64,000 nucleotides of DNA, taken from the NCBI GenBank assembly GCA_022316685.1, contig JAKJHU010000038.1:4754884-4818883 (forward strand), given 5' to 3'. Both the position numbers and the translations under genes were made by a program. Source of the DNA: Progne subis subis. Lineage: Eukaryota; Chordata; Aves; Passeriformes; Hirundinidae. Every line of letters begins with the position of its first letter. Position 1 is the stretch's first letter. Below the pieces are notes generated by a model that had not been told where the DNA came from, did no database searches, and saw only the letters and a program-made list of their open reading frames with translations. Shown one piece after another: positions 15,440 through 28,782 of this stretch.

Positions 15440-15660
15440 CAGAAAGGCTTGGGTTGGAAAGGACCTTAAAGAGCCTTTCCTTCCAATCTCCCTGACACAG
15501 GCAGGGACACCTTCCACAAGAACAGGTTACTCAGCGCCCCATCCAGTCTGGCCTTAAAGACTCCCAGGGATGAAGCATCCACAGCTTCTCCGGGCAACCT
15601 GTTACAAAATGTCATAACCCTCACTGTAAAAAAATTCTTCCTATTACTGGAGCTATTTTT
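15440..15660 (-). mobile_element. CR1 LINE fragment, antisense
   Basis: GGCTTGGGTTGGAAAGGACC, TCCCTGACACAGGCAGGGAC, CAGTCTGGCCTTAAAGACTC and ACAGCTTCTCCGGGCAACCT are reverse-complement CR1. On the minus strand the frame ending at 15466 reads RLPGEAVDASSLGVFKARLD, the C-terminal end of CR1 ORF2. The copy is 5'-truncated, and the terminal tail at about 15432-15440 is degraded (ATCCACAGAAAGG). Confidence 0.88.
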
Positions 15661-16596
15661 TTGCTTCTTGTATTGACTAATGAGAGTATTCACTTACTCT
15701 TATTAGTCTATTTAGTTGTCTCATTCCTCTCTCTACTTAAGGTATTTCATACCTCTCAATTTCCACAGATTTGTATTTACTTTCTTCATTCTCCATTCAC
15801 TATATAGCTTTTAATTCCTATTTGTTACCCTTACTTTTGCACTTAGTGCAGATGGACTTGCAAGATCTTCAGCATCTTTAAATTTTTACTCTTAAGTTAC
15901 TTAACATTCTCATTAATAATTGCAATTTTTCATTCATATATTTGTCTGACTTCTCCTCCCAATTATTTCTGCTTACATTTTTCTCAACCATAGAAAATTA
16001 CCCTTTTAGAAGGACCACTATTTTACTGCTTGGGATTGTTCTTTGTTTGTCTAAACTGATTGCAACCAGGTCATGAAAATTACCCCTAGGGCAGACAGGA
16101 ATTTCTAGTCCAGTAAGTTATTCATATTTATCAGTTCCAATGAGAACTTGAATTAAAAATACATTATGTTTGGCTTGGAGATTTTGCACCAGGAAACGGG
16201 CTCTTTTTCCTTTTACAAGAAGTTTAATATTTTGCTAGTGTGTTTGACAAACCTTCTGTACAAAGACCTCCCACCACATTTACAATATGCATGCAAAATC
16301 CCATGATTTTGTGTTACAAAGAACTCCCAAATACCACTACTTTTTTTGTCCTGGGAGGTTACATCCATTTGTTTTATGATCAAGTAGCTTGATTACTTCC
16401 ATCAGCTCTCAGGGTTGACTTTTGCACTGATGAGGTTTTCTACATCATTGTCCCTGTTACCAAGACCTTATAATAGCTACTGCACACCTCAGTTTTGTGC
16501 CTGGCCATTCTTCCCCTTTAGATACATTTTGCTGGATTGCAGTACAGCACTGTAACGCACGTGGTGACAACTGACCCTGTATATGATTACATCATG

Positions 16597-16610
16597 TTTT
16601 TTTTTTTTTT
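16597..16610. repeat. T14 homopolymer
   Basis: 14 consecutive T; intronic. Confidence 0.95.
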
Positions 16611-17730
16611 CTACAAGTCTGGGGTTGTGTATTTCAAGCTACTCATGATCAAATCACTTAGGAAATATCAGGAAGGGTAAATTTCCATTAGTATGGTTTT
16701 CCAAGGGTAAGATTTCAATAAGAAAGGCACCTATATTTAGAAAATGATACTCCTTCCACTTGGCCAATAGAACTGAATTGAACTTGTGAAAATTTGCAGA
16801 AATGACAGCATTTCCCTTCTGCCTCAGGGGACCTGCTGTTGATCTGTTTTTCTGTATCATCCTTCATACTGTATGGCCATTTGATGACTTCTTCTTTTTG
16901 ATATCTTTTAATAACTGTATCACAAAAAAACCCCCATATTATCCCTGAAATGGCACAGTGTCAGTGAGGACAGAATCTGGATCACTTTTACTTCATATTG
17001 TATTCTGGACCAATACCTTGAATAAATGAAACTAATTACAAAAATGGAGTTCTGGGGGTGTGTTTTTGGTTTTGTTTTGTGGTTTATTGTTGGTTTCATT
17101 AGGTTTTTTTGTTGGTTATTTTTCTGTTCCATTCTGCTTTACAAGGTTATTCAGTTGGTTCTTAAAATAGTTTATGTAGTTTAATTTGGGGAAATAAATG
17201 AGGTTACTTTCACAAAAAAAGTCTTAGTCTGCACATTTTCTGCAAGATGGGCGATATTGAACAAACCTGAGATCCCTTTTCTCATGAACATAATAAGACA
17301 TTTCTCAGTTGAATGCCCAGAGGTGCATAGCTTTTAATGAGGGTTTAGAAAAGAATATCTAGGCAGAAAAAAGAACTAGAGAGGTGGAAATAAAGAAAAA
17401 TTGAGGGGGAAAAGTAAAGAAAAAAGGCATCTTCAATTTGAGCATATGTATAAATATTTCCTAACTCTTGGCCAACTAGCTAGAATTAAGAAATAAGAGT
17501 CATTATTTCTCATCTAATTGTTTCTGCAGAGATTTATGTTTAAGGCATATTAAAATTTGAAATTATCACAAAATGTTTTTAAGCAGACATTGGGATTCTG
17601 CAATTCTTTATTTTTTCTGTTTAAAATAATGTGAGAGAAAATGTGTCCTACCAATGTTTTTGACCTGAACTATACATCTGGTATTTGTTTGGTGCAATGC
17701 TTTAAATAAGCTTACTGGAAATGTGAATTT

Positions 17731-17744
17731 AAAAAAAAAAAAAA
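17731..17744. repeat. A14 homopolymer
   Basis: 14 consecutive A; intronic. Confidence 0.95.
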
Positions 17745-19974
17745 GCATTTTCCCAATGAAATCCCATTGTTTTCAAACCTATCTAATTGCACATAATTCT
17801 GCTGAATTAACGCAATTCCTACTACGACCTTCCCTAAATAAAATTCTCTGTCTTTACAAAGAATGAAAAATTACTGAAAAATGTTTAAACTAATACAAAT
17901 GACTGTTGGTAACACTGAAAACATAGTTCTGCATTATTGTTATTGGAGCCAAGTTATTATGGTTTTTTCACCCACTTCTTCAATTTCAGAAATTAATCTG
18001 ATCTTTCATCACTGACCCTTCTCTGGTGACACTGACCCATGTCCAGTGACATTGGACATTGGTAATTTTTATTACTGTCCCACATTGGGATGCTATATGT
18101 TTCAAGATATTACATACTGAGTTCTCTTTTGTTAATAGATGGAAAAATCTAGTCAAGTATATCCACATTAGAGTATCTAAAAAAAAAATCTCTTCTTTTA
18201 AAATATCCTCAGTTCAAGTGTATCACACAGTTGAGCAAACTGGATTTACTATTCACTGTTAATCCTGAAAATTACTGCTTAATATATTTTCAGTAAAATT
18301 CACATTTTTTTTTTCTCACAGGAATGACATGCAATGTAGAAAAAAATCACTTTTTAGCATTGTCCTTTAAAAATAATAAATAATTTTGAAAATTTCTCAG
18401 TGAAATATTTCAGTTCCTTTCTTTCTAAAATAACACTGTTGTTCGCAATATTTCCGTTAAAATCTTCACTTATGAAATTCATCAAGTGTAGTGTATCTCA
18501 CATTCACTATAAACTGTACTGCGAGTGTCTGCAAAAGAAGTATTTATACTAAGAAAATAAGATGAGAAGCATTGTATTTGCTTCTTTCACATAGTCTGCA
18601 ACACATACACAAAAAGAATAAAAAATCTTACTCAGTTATTTGACAATTGATTTGCAAAGGGTTTACAGGCTTAAAAATTAAGTTGTTTTCACTGATGTGC
18701 TTCTTTGTGCAATCTGTCCTAATGTTACATCTGACTTCTTAGCATCAGCTAATACAGTGTGCAATGCACTCAGAAACTTTACATAGGTGCAAGGAACTGG
18801 GCCCAAAATGTTCAACTGCGTATCCAGAGACAGAAATATCCCCATTAAAAAGTCAGAGACATTGCTTTTCAGAAGTAACATTATTTGCTATATACTTCTG
18901 GAAGAAAAAGACAAAATGTAAGAGATTTTAGACTAAGTTTAGGGCCTGAATGATTCCAAGTAACACTCACATTTGAGCATATCATCTTTCCAAACTGCCA
19001 CTAAAGAGAACCCATCCAGAAAACAATTTCAGATCCAGCTTTCCCCTCATTGTGCATGTACAAGAGTGTATCTCTAAGATCAGCTTGAGTGTTTAAGACT
19101 GTCAGAACCAGGCCACTGACTTCAGTCTGTGCTCTAGACAAACCCCCTCAGACAAAACAAAAAAGTAGTTTAAGGTGAGCTGAGACAAAAAGAAAAAATC
19201 CTCTCTTGCAATTTCTGGCCCAGCTGTGGTTTCAATAGACTTATTCTACAGGCAGCCTGGAACCTAAAAAAATGTAGAGTTTTCAACATTTTTCACTCTA
19301 TGTTTTTTTATTGTTCTTTTTCTTTATAAACATGTCACTGCTTGCTTATTTTTTTACTTAATTTCATTTTTCATTCCTTGCCAAATATTTAATTGCTCTG
19401 AACATGTTTATAGATGCTTCAACAACAAAGCAGGAAATTTTCCTCCCATACACAATGTTTTCTGCATTACAATTAATCACCATAGCCTATTAGTGTAGGT
19501 ATAAATATTATAATTAGGATCTTAGCAATAATTTTGGCAATGCAGTAGTCTAAGAAATGCTGGAATGACCAGCTGAACAGTATTTATCTGCTAATTTAAT
19601 TATGTTACAAGTGAGTCTAAAAGGAGAGCAAATGAGATATTCATATTTGCCAATCCAGTAATGAACATGTCCACAGATTCCAGAGGGCATTTTTTTTTCT
19701 TAGTTTCTTTAAAAATTCTTCCCTCTAAACATTGTAAGTTAATACCCTACAAAGCCTAAATGGTCCTATAAATCAAATCTTAGAATCAGCAACAATTTCA
19801 GTGACAGTATGAATATTTGCTAAGGAGAATGGAGTAAAATGTCAAAGGAAGTAGGTCTCATTTAATCACTGTAAGGTCCCTAATAAATATCAGCCAAATA
19901 TATTCTTCTTGTCTCTACCCATTCCTCTTAAACATAGCTATTCAGCTGAAAAGGGATATAATACATTTCAACCT

Positions 19975-20076
19975 ACCATCTATTTTTAATTGTTCTCTGC
20001 AATGAGTATTGCAGAACAGACAATCACCATCTATTTTTAATTGTTCTCTGCAATGAGTATTGCAGAACAGACAATC
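19975..20076. repeat. Perfect tandem duplication, 2 x 51 bp
   Basis: Two adjacent identical 51-bp copies, 19975-20025 and 20026-20076, each starting ACCATCTATTTTTAATTGTT and ending CAGAACAGACAATC. No mismatch is seen between copies, which points to a recent event or an assembly artefact. Confidence 0.97.
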
Positions 20077-23000
20077 ACACAGACATAGGAAGTGTGTGAA
20101 TTCCCCATACTTTCCACTCACTGTGGCTCATTTTCTGCCAGATGGAGTTGGAAAATGGTGACATAAAGACACACTTCAGAAGATACAGGTAAAAGATAAA
20201 GAGAATTGTAAAATCCATTGCCCAAAGTTCTGTATTGAAATTTATGAGATGCAGTTTAATACTGTGGGGCTGTTATCAACTAATTCAGTTGTGAAAATGG
20301 GATCAATTTTTTCTTTGAGTTATCCTTAATTTCTTCATTTATTTTTAATGCTGATTTGATTAAAACCCTTTTCATGTCTCAATCTTAATGCCTTTAGAAG
20401 AAACTAAAATTATACCAGTACGCACTGAAGGGCAGCAACAGGCAACACTTGCAATGCAAACTGGGATTCGTGGAAAAGGTGTTTTTGTGGCTACCAATGT
20501 AATCATCCTCAGTCTTAGCGTCAAGTTTTCTCCTATTCCTTATGTATGCAGCTACATAACAAATGCAGGGCAGGAAAGAAAGGAGCATCCAAAGGTAATT
20601 CTTTCCTATAAGCCAAAGTTTTCATGAAATTTAAATAACATATTTACAAATCAGATGTCTCCAGAGGTCTGAATATATCACACCAATAGCAAAGGTGCAG
20701 AAAAGTGCAGGGTACAAACAGAATTATTTGTCCAATATTTTTTTTTTTCATGTAGATGTTACTGAGTTGAGCAAGTAATTATGTGGTATCTGTCTCCAGA
20801 GATGTGGTTCTACATCACAAAGTGCTGGGAATCTCAGGGCAGGATTCAGTCCTTCTTCCACCTATTTTTATTGTATAAACAAGACTAAGAGGTGAAAATC
20901 TGTTAATAAATAATTAGTTTTAGTTAACAGAAAAATAGGTTTGAAAAAGTATTTACTACTAAGGAGCCCTTTAGTGTAAAACCACGTGAAATTTTTCATT
21001 ACTATTTTCAACATAGCATTACAGAAATAGACTTCTTAGCAGGATTTTAGAAAGAAAGTAAAACTTTGCATTGTTGAAAACAATATTCCTTATGACATAC
21101 TGCATTGTCCCTGGCTTATGCTTAAATAGAAACAGAAAGAATTGGATTTTCAGTCCTTGATTTTTCATGTTGAGTCCCCACATCACAATACACATCATGC
21201 CTCATTATTTGACAAACTGGCTTTGCTTGAATATTCAATACACATCCCCAGTGCAATTGACCCTAAATGCCAACTAAACATCACCTAACACAGTGTTTGA
21301 TTAGACTGGACTTCAAAGTGGAGGTAAATAGGCTTCTGAATTTTAAGCATAAAAGAAAGGACTTTCTTCAGGGATAGGTCACAAAAACCACACAAAGCAG
21401 AGCAAATATTCCCTGGGTACTGTTTTTCTTTCAATTTCTTTTCCATTGTCTGTAACCTTTCATGAATACAAAATGCTTTGCTATACCGGTCTCATTAATA
21501 AATTACAACCAGTCAATTTCAGATGTCATTCTTCTGCACCATTCACAGTATTTGTTTTCTAAAATAAGTTTTTAAACTTTTGTTACCAGAACCTTAACAA
21601 CACGTGGGAAAAACAAAGGTTTTGGTTTACTTCCAGTCCTTTTCTTTACATTTGACTGAAAGTAGCTATGGAACAAAAAGGAATAAAGCCAGAATTATAT
21701 CTCACACAAAGCTGTATAAAATATGAATGTTCTCCCTATTCTTAAGGCATTTCAGGAATGTGAAAGTCTTAGCAGCTGTGTGCAAGCAACAGCTTTATTT
21801 CACAAGATATTGTATCTCCCTTCCCATTTTGCCTTCTAAGTAATTAGCACACAGTTCCTGTAACTCTTCCTCACTCCATATTAAAAGCATCTCTATGTCC
21901 TTTATCTGCAAGCATTTAGCGAATAAAATGGATTATAAAGAGCAGTTTAGGCCAGAAAACAAGACTTTCATTTAATTGCATTTCATATGGTCCTAAGGGG
22001 CTTGTTACTGCTGGTATGCTGGACATGGTGGATGAAGCTCACTTTCTCAGCCTTCCTGAATGTCTGCACAAAGCAGGACAGTATTTCTTTTCCCAAGACT
22101 GGCACATATGTTTAATTTCATTAAATTCCCTTTATGTTCCCCCTGGAAAAGTATTACACCTTTCCAAGACTGTTCCCAACTTGAAAGAGGTAGAAAGCGA
22201 TGGGAGGTTTTGGCCATTAGGAAGGAAGATAATATTGAATTTGAGAAGTTTAGGAGTCAGTAGATAGCCATGCTTTGGCTTCTCATCCCAAAGATGAAGA
22301 TTCCATGATGAGCAGGCAAAGACAGAGAAGGTTTTCTGATCTTTCACATTAATTCTCCCTCAAATTAACTCTTTTCTTTCCCCAGAGAAGTTCTGGGCTG
22401 TACCCATAAGCCATGCTATGATGAAAGGAAAAATAAGGCTATAAACACACACATAGGTTAACAAAATAAGATTGGTTATGTTTTACTGCATAGTGTTCTT
22501 TGTATTTACAGAAGTCAACTCTTCCTTAACAGAGAAATATTAAGTTGGTTCTTATTATAATAGTGATCACACTCTAATAATGTCACAGTAAGTTGTTAAA
22601 AAAAGAATCTACATAAACAACATTTCACCACATTACTAGGTGCCTGCCTTGTACTGCTCCCTTGAAGCACGTCAGCTTTAAAAACTATGCAGACAGATAT
22701 TTAAATAGGTGCTCCTTCATCAGAATTGCTCAAATGGTGCAATACATCCTCATATAGGCCTAATATACCCTAAGTCAATATTTATTTCTTAAATATTTAT
22801 TGTCACTTGTGTATGTATTTTGGCAATTACTTGTTTCACAAAAGGCTGTGTGGTCTTGTGAAATCATAGTTGAACACATAACCATGGAATCATACATCAT
22901 ATCCACATGGCAAATAGGGGAGTGAAATCTGTTCTTCCCATTTTTCCACTAATTTAACTAGATGAAACAGTCTTTACAGTGTCTTTAAAAAAAAAGAAGA

Positions 23001-23689
23001 CAAGACCCTACCATCATGGAATTTATGCTGACAAAAAAATTCCAACTTTTCCTCTATCATCTCCAATGATCATAACAAGGGAGCAAAACTGGTATATTTC
23101 ATGATCACTCCTCAGTAGTAATCATGAGAAAATTCAGATATATTGATGGATATTCAATTTATTAATTATAAATGTATAATTTTCTTACTTCTCCTTACAT
23201 CATCCACTTGCCTGGTTCTGTTAGATAAGAAATGCAAATTCCAAAAACTACACTACCATTTTTATTGCTCATCGGAAGCATGTCTTACTTTTGAAATATT
23301 CAGCATAGAGACAAAACAGGAAAAAACATGCTGAGTGCAATGAAGAGCAGTGGGATGCCAGAGTGCAAATACTGAATAAGATTGTTTGTAAACAAGTTTC
23401 TTCTTATTATTTCTTTATTGCTATCAACTCCAACAACTCAAAGCTTATATTTTTAATTTGCCTGTGTTATTTCTTTGTACCCGATCTCTTCGTCTTAAAA
23501 CATATTAGAGTATTTCTTGTTATTTTGACTTCTGTATTTCCTTATTGTCCCTTCACTAGAGCTATATACTGAAAAGTGAATAGCAGATAGCAGTGTCTGT
23601 ACTAAAGACAAACATTAACAGTGTCACAAACAGTGACTGCAGCTTTCATTATATTTTGGTTAACTTACAGCATTCCACTTTCAGTCATA

Positions 23690-23690
<1 letters not shown>

Positions 23691-23729
<39 letters not shown>
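23691..23729. repeat. A39 homopolymer
   Basis: 39 consecutive A, the longest homopolymer in the window. The sequence before it shows no recognisable retrocopy or CR1 tail. Length is probably unstable and error-prone in sequencing. Confidence 0.97.
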
Positions 23730-23732
<3 letters not shown>

Positions 23733-25802
23733 TTTCCTTTATAAAGCCTGGGTTTCTTGGAAAAACTTCAGACTACTGAACTACAGCGGACTTACTAGTC
23801 CACTAGTCCACTTGTAATGTATTTGGTCTTCAAAGGAACCATGCTAAATAAATCACACATGAACTTTTCCTATTTTTTGTTCCTGAAATAATTCTACATA
23901 CAGCTTAAATTTTCAATCCTCTAATCTTTTTGCCATGTTCTTAAGCTGTGGACTGTTAAACAACTCCTGTATCTCCCTAGAGATGCAAATCCCTAGCTCC
24001 AGTACAAGTGAGATTTGTAAATTCTTGAGGGTGGAATGTTCTATACAAATGGGAAATAGCGTCATTACTTAGCACTGTGGGAAGCATTTCAAAAGCTGAA
24101 ACACCCTTGCCTTCCAAAACAGGAAAGTTTTTAAAGAAGTGTCCTCATAATCCTCCTTTGCAAATACTGACAAACATTTGATCCACTGAAGTTCAGTGTT
24201 ATTCAAAGCCATGCTCGCCTCAGCTGAGCCCCACTTACAGATATTGGGGGATACCTGCTCAACCTATAAATATTCATGCCAAAACCATCAATATAATTTC
24301 CTTCCAAGCAAATCAATAAATATAATTTTGACATTTTGAACTCAGTAAGTATTTTATTTGTTAGCTAAAAGCACAAAGATTATTCCAAATTTTCTCCAGC
24401 CCCTCTGTTTAACCAGTCTATGTTGCAATAGGTTGGCCTACAGCACTCCTATTTTTAGCTTTAATGGAACAGTCTTAAATTGCTTATTTTCTGTTTACTA
24501 AAGGCATTGAGCTTGTAACCATGGAAACTGTGGCAAGTACCACAGTTTAACTGTTTTATTAAATGGATGGGAGTTACAGCTGCAAAACTTGAAAGGCCAG
24601 CATGTCAGTTTTATACATAACTCAAACTGCCATATATACCACATTATAGCAAGTACTAAATTAAATATTAGAAGCCAGTTTCTGGTCTTGGTTGTAATGA
24701 TATAAATTTGTCTCTCTCCTTAATAGAAACAAATTAAAAAAAAAAACCAAAAAAAACTTGTGCAATCTAGATCAAGATCTGTTTTAGTCAAATTGCACAG
24801 GCTGTCACGTTTCAGTGACTACAGCCTTTGACTGCCTAAATTGCAGATGATGTGCATTAAACCAGTCCCTAGTTATCAAGGAAAGACCCCATCTCACAGT
24901 GGTGTCTGCATGAAGTTTTTAGCACATTACTGTATTGCTTACAGCAATCACATTATTTTTGAATCCACTGTGTTCTGTAACATTAATAGAATTAAATCAA
25001 AACTAATGACTTTGTCAGCTGAAACTTCTAAAACTATAGTGGAAGAATTAACACAAAGAACTCATTAAATCTATAATTAGGTTTTTAAACAAGAACGTCC
25101 TGAGAACTAGAGATATTGAAAGTTTACAGTCTCTATTGCTTTTAGTGTAGGCTGGGTATGCTCCATACATGTGGAAGCTAGGGTATTTTTAAATTCATAC
25201 TTCAAATTGTATACAAAACTTGAGTCAAACACTTCTGAAAATTATTGAAAATTATTAGCACAGTCTAGAAGACTTTTGTGATGGAATATAAAACAAATAA
25301 ATATATATTTTTAACACAAAACTAAACATTTTCCTAAAGGCCCCAAAAGACTAAGAGCTAAAATAAGAATAGTGATATATTTACATCCATAAATACTTAA
25401 TGTATGACTAATCCTGTGTAATAGAAGTAAATGCTTGAAGAGTGTTCGACATTTAGAAGAATCGGGTTCTGCTTTCTTCTCAAAAACTGTGGTTGGAACA
25501 GTGTTCACATTCCACTTTTGGTGCTAAATGTCTCCAGATTACAAGTCCATCTATACTGGCACTTCCAGTGAACAAAAACCAAAAGGTAAAATTGTCATTT
25601 TAAAGGAGACACCTTTTGGTAAAGGTAAGACTCCAATCAATTATGAACAGTGGTATTTCTTTCTATGAAAACATTACTGCTTAAATTAAATAATATGTTT
25701 TATGCTGCATTATTGAATTCAAAGAAATGCTCTCCACTGTCTATTGGCATAACTAGACTTATTGAAGTGAAAAAAGTAATTTTCCTTTAATTTATATATA
25801 TA

Positions 25803-25818
25803 TTTCTTTCTTTCTTTC
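25803..25818. repeat. (TTTC)4 microsatellite in the PAS-exon acceptor
   Basis: Four TTTC units, preceded by a TA run (about 25793-25803), form much of the polypyrimidine tract of the acceptor at 25837. Length changes here would alter the tract directly. Confidence 0.93.
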
Positions 25819-25837
25819 TCTTTTAATCCATCTGCAG

Positions 25838-25993
25838 GATCTACCTTCATTTGCAACACCCACATAATTCCAGTGAAAAATCAAGAGGGAGTAGCAATGA
25901 TGTTTATTATTAATTTTGAGTATGTAACAGATGAAGAGAATGTGGCATCTCCTGAGAAGTGCAAGCCAATATTGCCATCTAAACTTGTAAATC
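25838..25993 (+). CDS. KCNH7: KCNH7 internal exon: C-terminal part of the PAS (eag) domain
   Basis: This 156-nt exon encodes the last strands of the N-terminal PAS domain of ERG3 (Kv11.3), a plasma-membrane voltage-gated K+ channel. In the ERG family this cytoplasmic domain docks on the C-terminal cyclic-nucleotide-binding homology domain and slows deactivation. The acceptor is CTGCAG at 25832-25837; the donor is C|GTAAGT, a consensus match. The exon enters and leaves in phase 1: the previous exon supplies the first G of a Gly codon, and the exon ends with the C of an Arg codon. The translation begins (G)[17 protein letters not shown] and continues through [10 protein letters not shown], as in KCNH7; KCNH2 has GSCFLCLVDVVPVKNEDG at this place. 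The tail after the PAS core ([20 protein letters not shown]) diverges more from the human protein as I recall it. The preceding PAS exon was not found upstream, so it lies outside the window. KCNH6 and KCNH2 are less likely because the following exons match KCNH7. Confidence 0.93.
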
Positions 25994-26288
25994 GTAAGTT
26001 ACTCAATGAAATCTCTTTTCTTACCTCTACTTTTATCTGGCAAAGTAATCAACATGGGCAATAAGGTTAGCAAAGGATGCAATTCCATTGATTGGCTCAA
26101 TAATCCAAAATAATAAGATAAAAGTAGCAAACCTACTGCAAAATGTCAGTAAAAAATCTATCACATATTTGGTAGTACTAACAGCATAGATCTTGTGAAT
26201 AGTACTAGGACATATAAATTCATAAAAGCTAAAACTTTTCACAGAAGTGCATTACTCCTGACAAAAATCAATTATAAATGGAAAACTG

Positions 26289-26304
26289 AAAAAAAAAAAA
26301 AAAA
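26289..26304. repeat. A16 homopolymer
   Basis: 16 consecutive A about 300 bp after the PAS exon. Confidence 0.95.
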
Positions 26305-28381
26305 GTGCCATCATGAAACCCCCAAATATTTCATCTTAGCCTACTCAAAATTGAATATTTCTATTTTATAAAAAAATAATTGGTGGCACTTGATTAATAG
26401 TTGGTGTAATGTGATTAAATTAGGCTAGAAAATATAAAAAGCAGTAACATAATTGAATATCCTAATTTTATCAAATTGAAGGTATTTAGATTGACTTGAA
26501 GGATGGGGGTGTGGAGTAGTGGATGTTCAGGAAGTGCTTTTGCTTTCATTCCACTCTGTAACATAAGGATTGTCAAATTTAGAAAACTCAGCACAAATGT
26601 CCACTTCTTATACAACTACGTTGTGTAGCTTTCTGTCCCACTGTCTGCAGAACATGTGCTCTTTTGCTGACCTTCACTGTGTGCAGCAACAGCACACGAT
26701 CCTTCTGCTTTGCATCGCTGCTCATATAATCTACTCTTACTAAAGGATTTCCCAGAACACATTCCATTTGTACAAACTCTTATTAAAGCACAGCATGCCC
26801 TAACAGGGAGCACTGACACTTGGAAAATATCTTTCCACAGAGAGATAATCTTTAACATTAGTACAATCAAGGAACATGAATATTCCAATTCTTAAATCAA
26901 CACTTCCGTTTTCTCTAGTTGGGAAATAAAGACTGGTACAATTCTCACTGTGAGAAGCAAGGAGAGAAATTTCGTGATACAAACATTACACAGTACCTGA
27001 AGTGTCCGTGGAACCCTACAATGAGGGGGTGTCTAAGAATGTGGCAAAGAAAATTTCCATTACTGGAAACTTGCAGTCTACAAATTATTATTGTTATTAT
27101 TCACAAAATATCACTTTTTATTGAAAAGTCATTGTAAATAGCCTTTATAATACATTTAAAATCTTGTGCCTTTATGCTTCCTTTTTTCATTCTGTTTTGC
27201 ATTGGGATTGGGGTTTCTTAACAACCAGCACAGGAGTTTTTTGTAGGGATATTTTTGAGATACCAAGAAAACATTTTTTTCGTCTAGTGATACAGTTAAA
27301 ATCCCATTAAGGAGTATCAGGGAAAATAAAAAAATTGCATCAGAAAAAATTTATAATAAATACATCAGGTAAACCCTACCCATATTCTGGCATTATTTTA
27401 TTATACCATGGTTTTGTGAGTTTGAAACATATTACTTCCTCCATCTGAAAAGCAATTTTATAACATATATAAAATTGTTCAGCTGGTCCATGCTTACTGT
27501 GGTATTATGGACAAAATAGAAGGTAAAGTACCAATTGGAGAGAAAAAACAGAGCTTCATGTCTTGAAAAAGAACATTTTGTTCTGATATCTGCAAAAGGA
27601 GGCAAAGAAAGGTGATTTGAACGATTTTCCTGCTAGGGGGTACAGCCAGATGCCAGAAACTGGCAGAAACTCGAGCAGGCACATGGCTGCTCCATCTTCT
27701 AGCAAGTTGCTCACTGGTTTCAGAGCAGACTGTTATTTGGGCTGGATGGGATGGATGATGATACAAAATATGCTACATAGTCAAAAATTCCTCTTGGCAA
27801 GAAAGAGGCCAAGCTACACAAAACATCCGGAAATAACTGCATGATATTGTGTAGAGTTCAATGGTGGCTTTAAACGAAAACAGATAAAAGCTTTGAAATA
27901 TAGAAAAGGCAGAGATTGACCCAATAAGCTAGAAAAGAAGTCAAAAAGGTGGATTGTTTACCAGTAAAAACATCTTTTTTAAAGTCATGTTCCCAGCATA
28001 AGAAAGGTACACTGCAGACTCCTGGGAGATAGTTTTTCAACATCATACTCTAGAACAGGTAAATCAGGTGATCTCTTTTCCCTGGATCATACACAAGACA
28101 GATAGTAATAGCTACTGGTTCAGGGGGAAAAAAAAGTATAAAAATCCCTTTGAATGCGGCAACAAATTTAGACAATAAAAATAAATAGGTAACCAGATAC
28201 ATAATAAGTGCAATACATCTCTGACAACAACCAGGAAAAACAACAGCTAATAAAAAAAGACAAAAGATTTCAGATTACATTAACCTCTACTACCCAGAAG
28301 CATACAGATCATGAGAGATTTCTTTCTAGAGCTCCTTAGATTGAGTTTTCTCATATTAGAATGCCTTTTCAACATGAGAGG

Positions 28382-28402
28382 AAAAAAAAAAAAAAAAAAA
28401 AA
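28382..28402. repeat. A21 homopolymer
   Basis: 21 consecutive A in intron, no associated element seen. Confidence 0.97.
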
Positions 28403-28687
28403 CAGAGTCAGGCTGCAGGAGAGAAGTAAAAGTTATTAGGAAGCAAACAGATGGCAGCTGTTTTCCCGACCCTAGCAAACAAGATAACTTTTCTTACTCT
28501 CATCCTTCCTTTAACGGATTTATCAAGAGTTGATCCAATTTATCAAGTATATCCTTGAAAAACCTTTCTTTCTTTCTAAGAGCATGTATTCTGCAAGCTA
28601 CAGCCAACAGTTTTGAATACCACCACTTACTATAGGGCTCTTCATGACAGAAATTGCCACTGAAGTGGGCTCAGTTGGTTACAGCAA

Positions 28688-28782
28688 AGAGGTTGTGGAT
28701 GGTTGTTGATCCCTGTATGGGTCATTCACTTAAGGGTTGGACTCAATGATCCTTCCATTTCAGAATATTCTGTGATTCTGTA
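28688..28782 (+). mobile_element. CR1 LINE 3' end, sense, degenerate
   Basis: AGAGGTTGTGGATGGTTGTT, then GGGTTGGACTCAATGATCCT and ATATTCTGTGATTCTGTATA, matches the CR1 3' UTR (GGTTGGACTCGATGATC) and terminal ATTCTATGATTCTATG with several substitutions. It is short and old. Confidence 0.78.

Larger units (their letters stand above)
1..25837 (+). other. KCNH7: KCNH7 intron (3' part), upstream of the PAS C-terminal exon
   Basis: AT-rich intronic sequence of at least 25.8 kb. I looked for the two upstream KCNH7 coding exons (start of protein and first PAS part) and saw no match. Open frames here are short, overlap on opposite strands and lack family signatures. Recognisable contents are three CR1 fragments, a perfect 51-bp tandem duplication, an A39 tract and several shorter homopolymers, listed separately. 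No tRNA, snRNA or other RNA gene was recognised. Confidence 0.85.

Noticed and set aside
15466..15693. A 75-codon minus-strand frame as a gene
   Set aside because: It is the decayed C-terminal end of CR1 ORF2 in a truncated element.
23640..23729. The A39 tract as the poly(A) tail of a processed retrocopy
   Set aside because: No gene-like sequence or flanking duplication is visible before it, and mRNA retrocopies are rare in CR1-dominated genomes.
23593..23817. A Lys-rich 74-codon frame
   Set aside because: The Lys run is just the A39 homopolymer.
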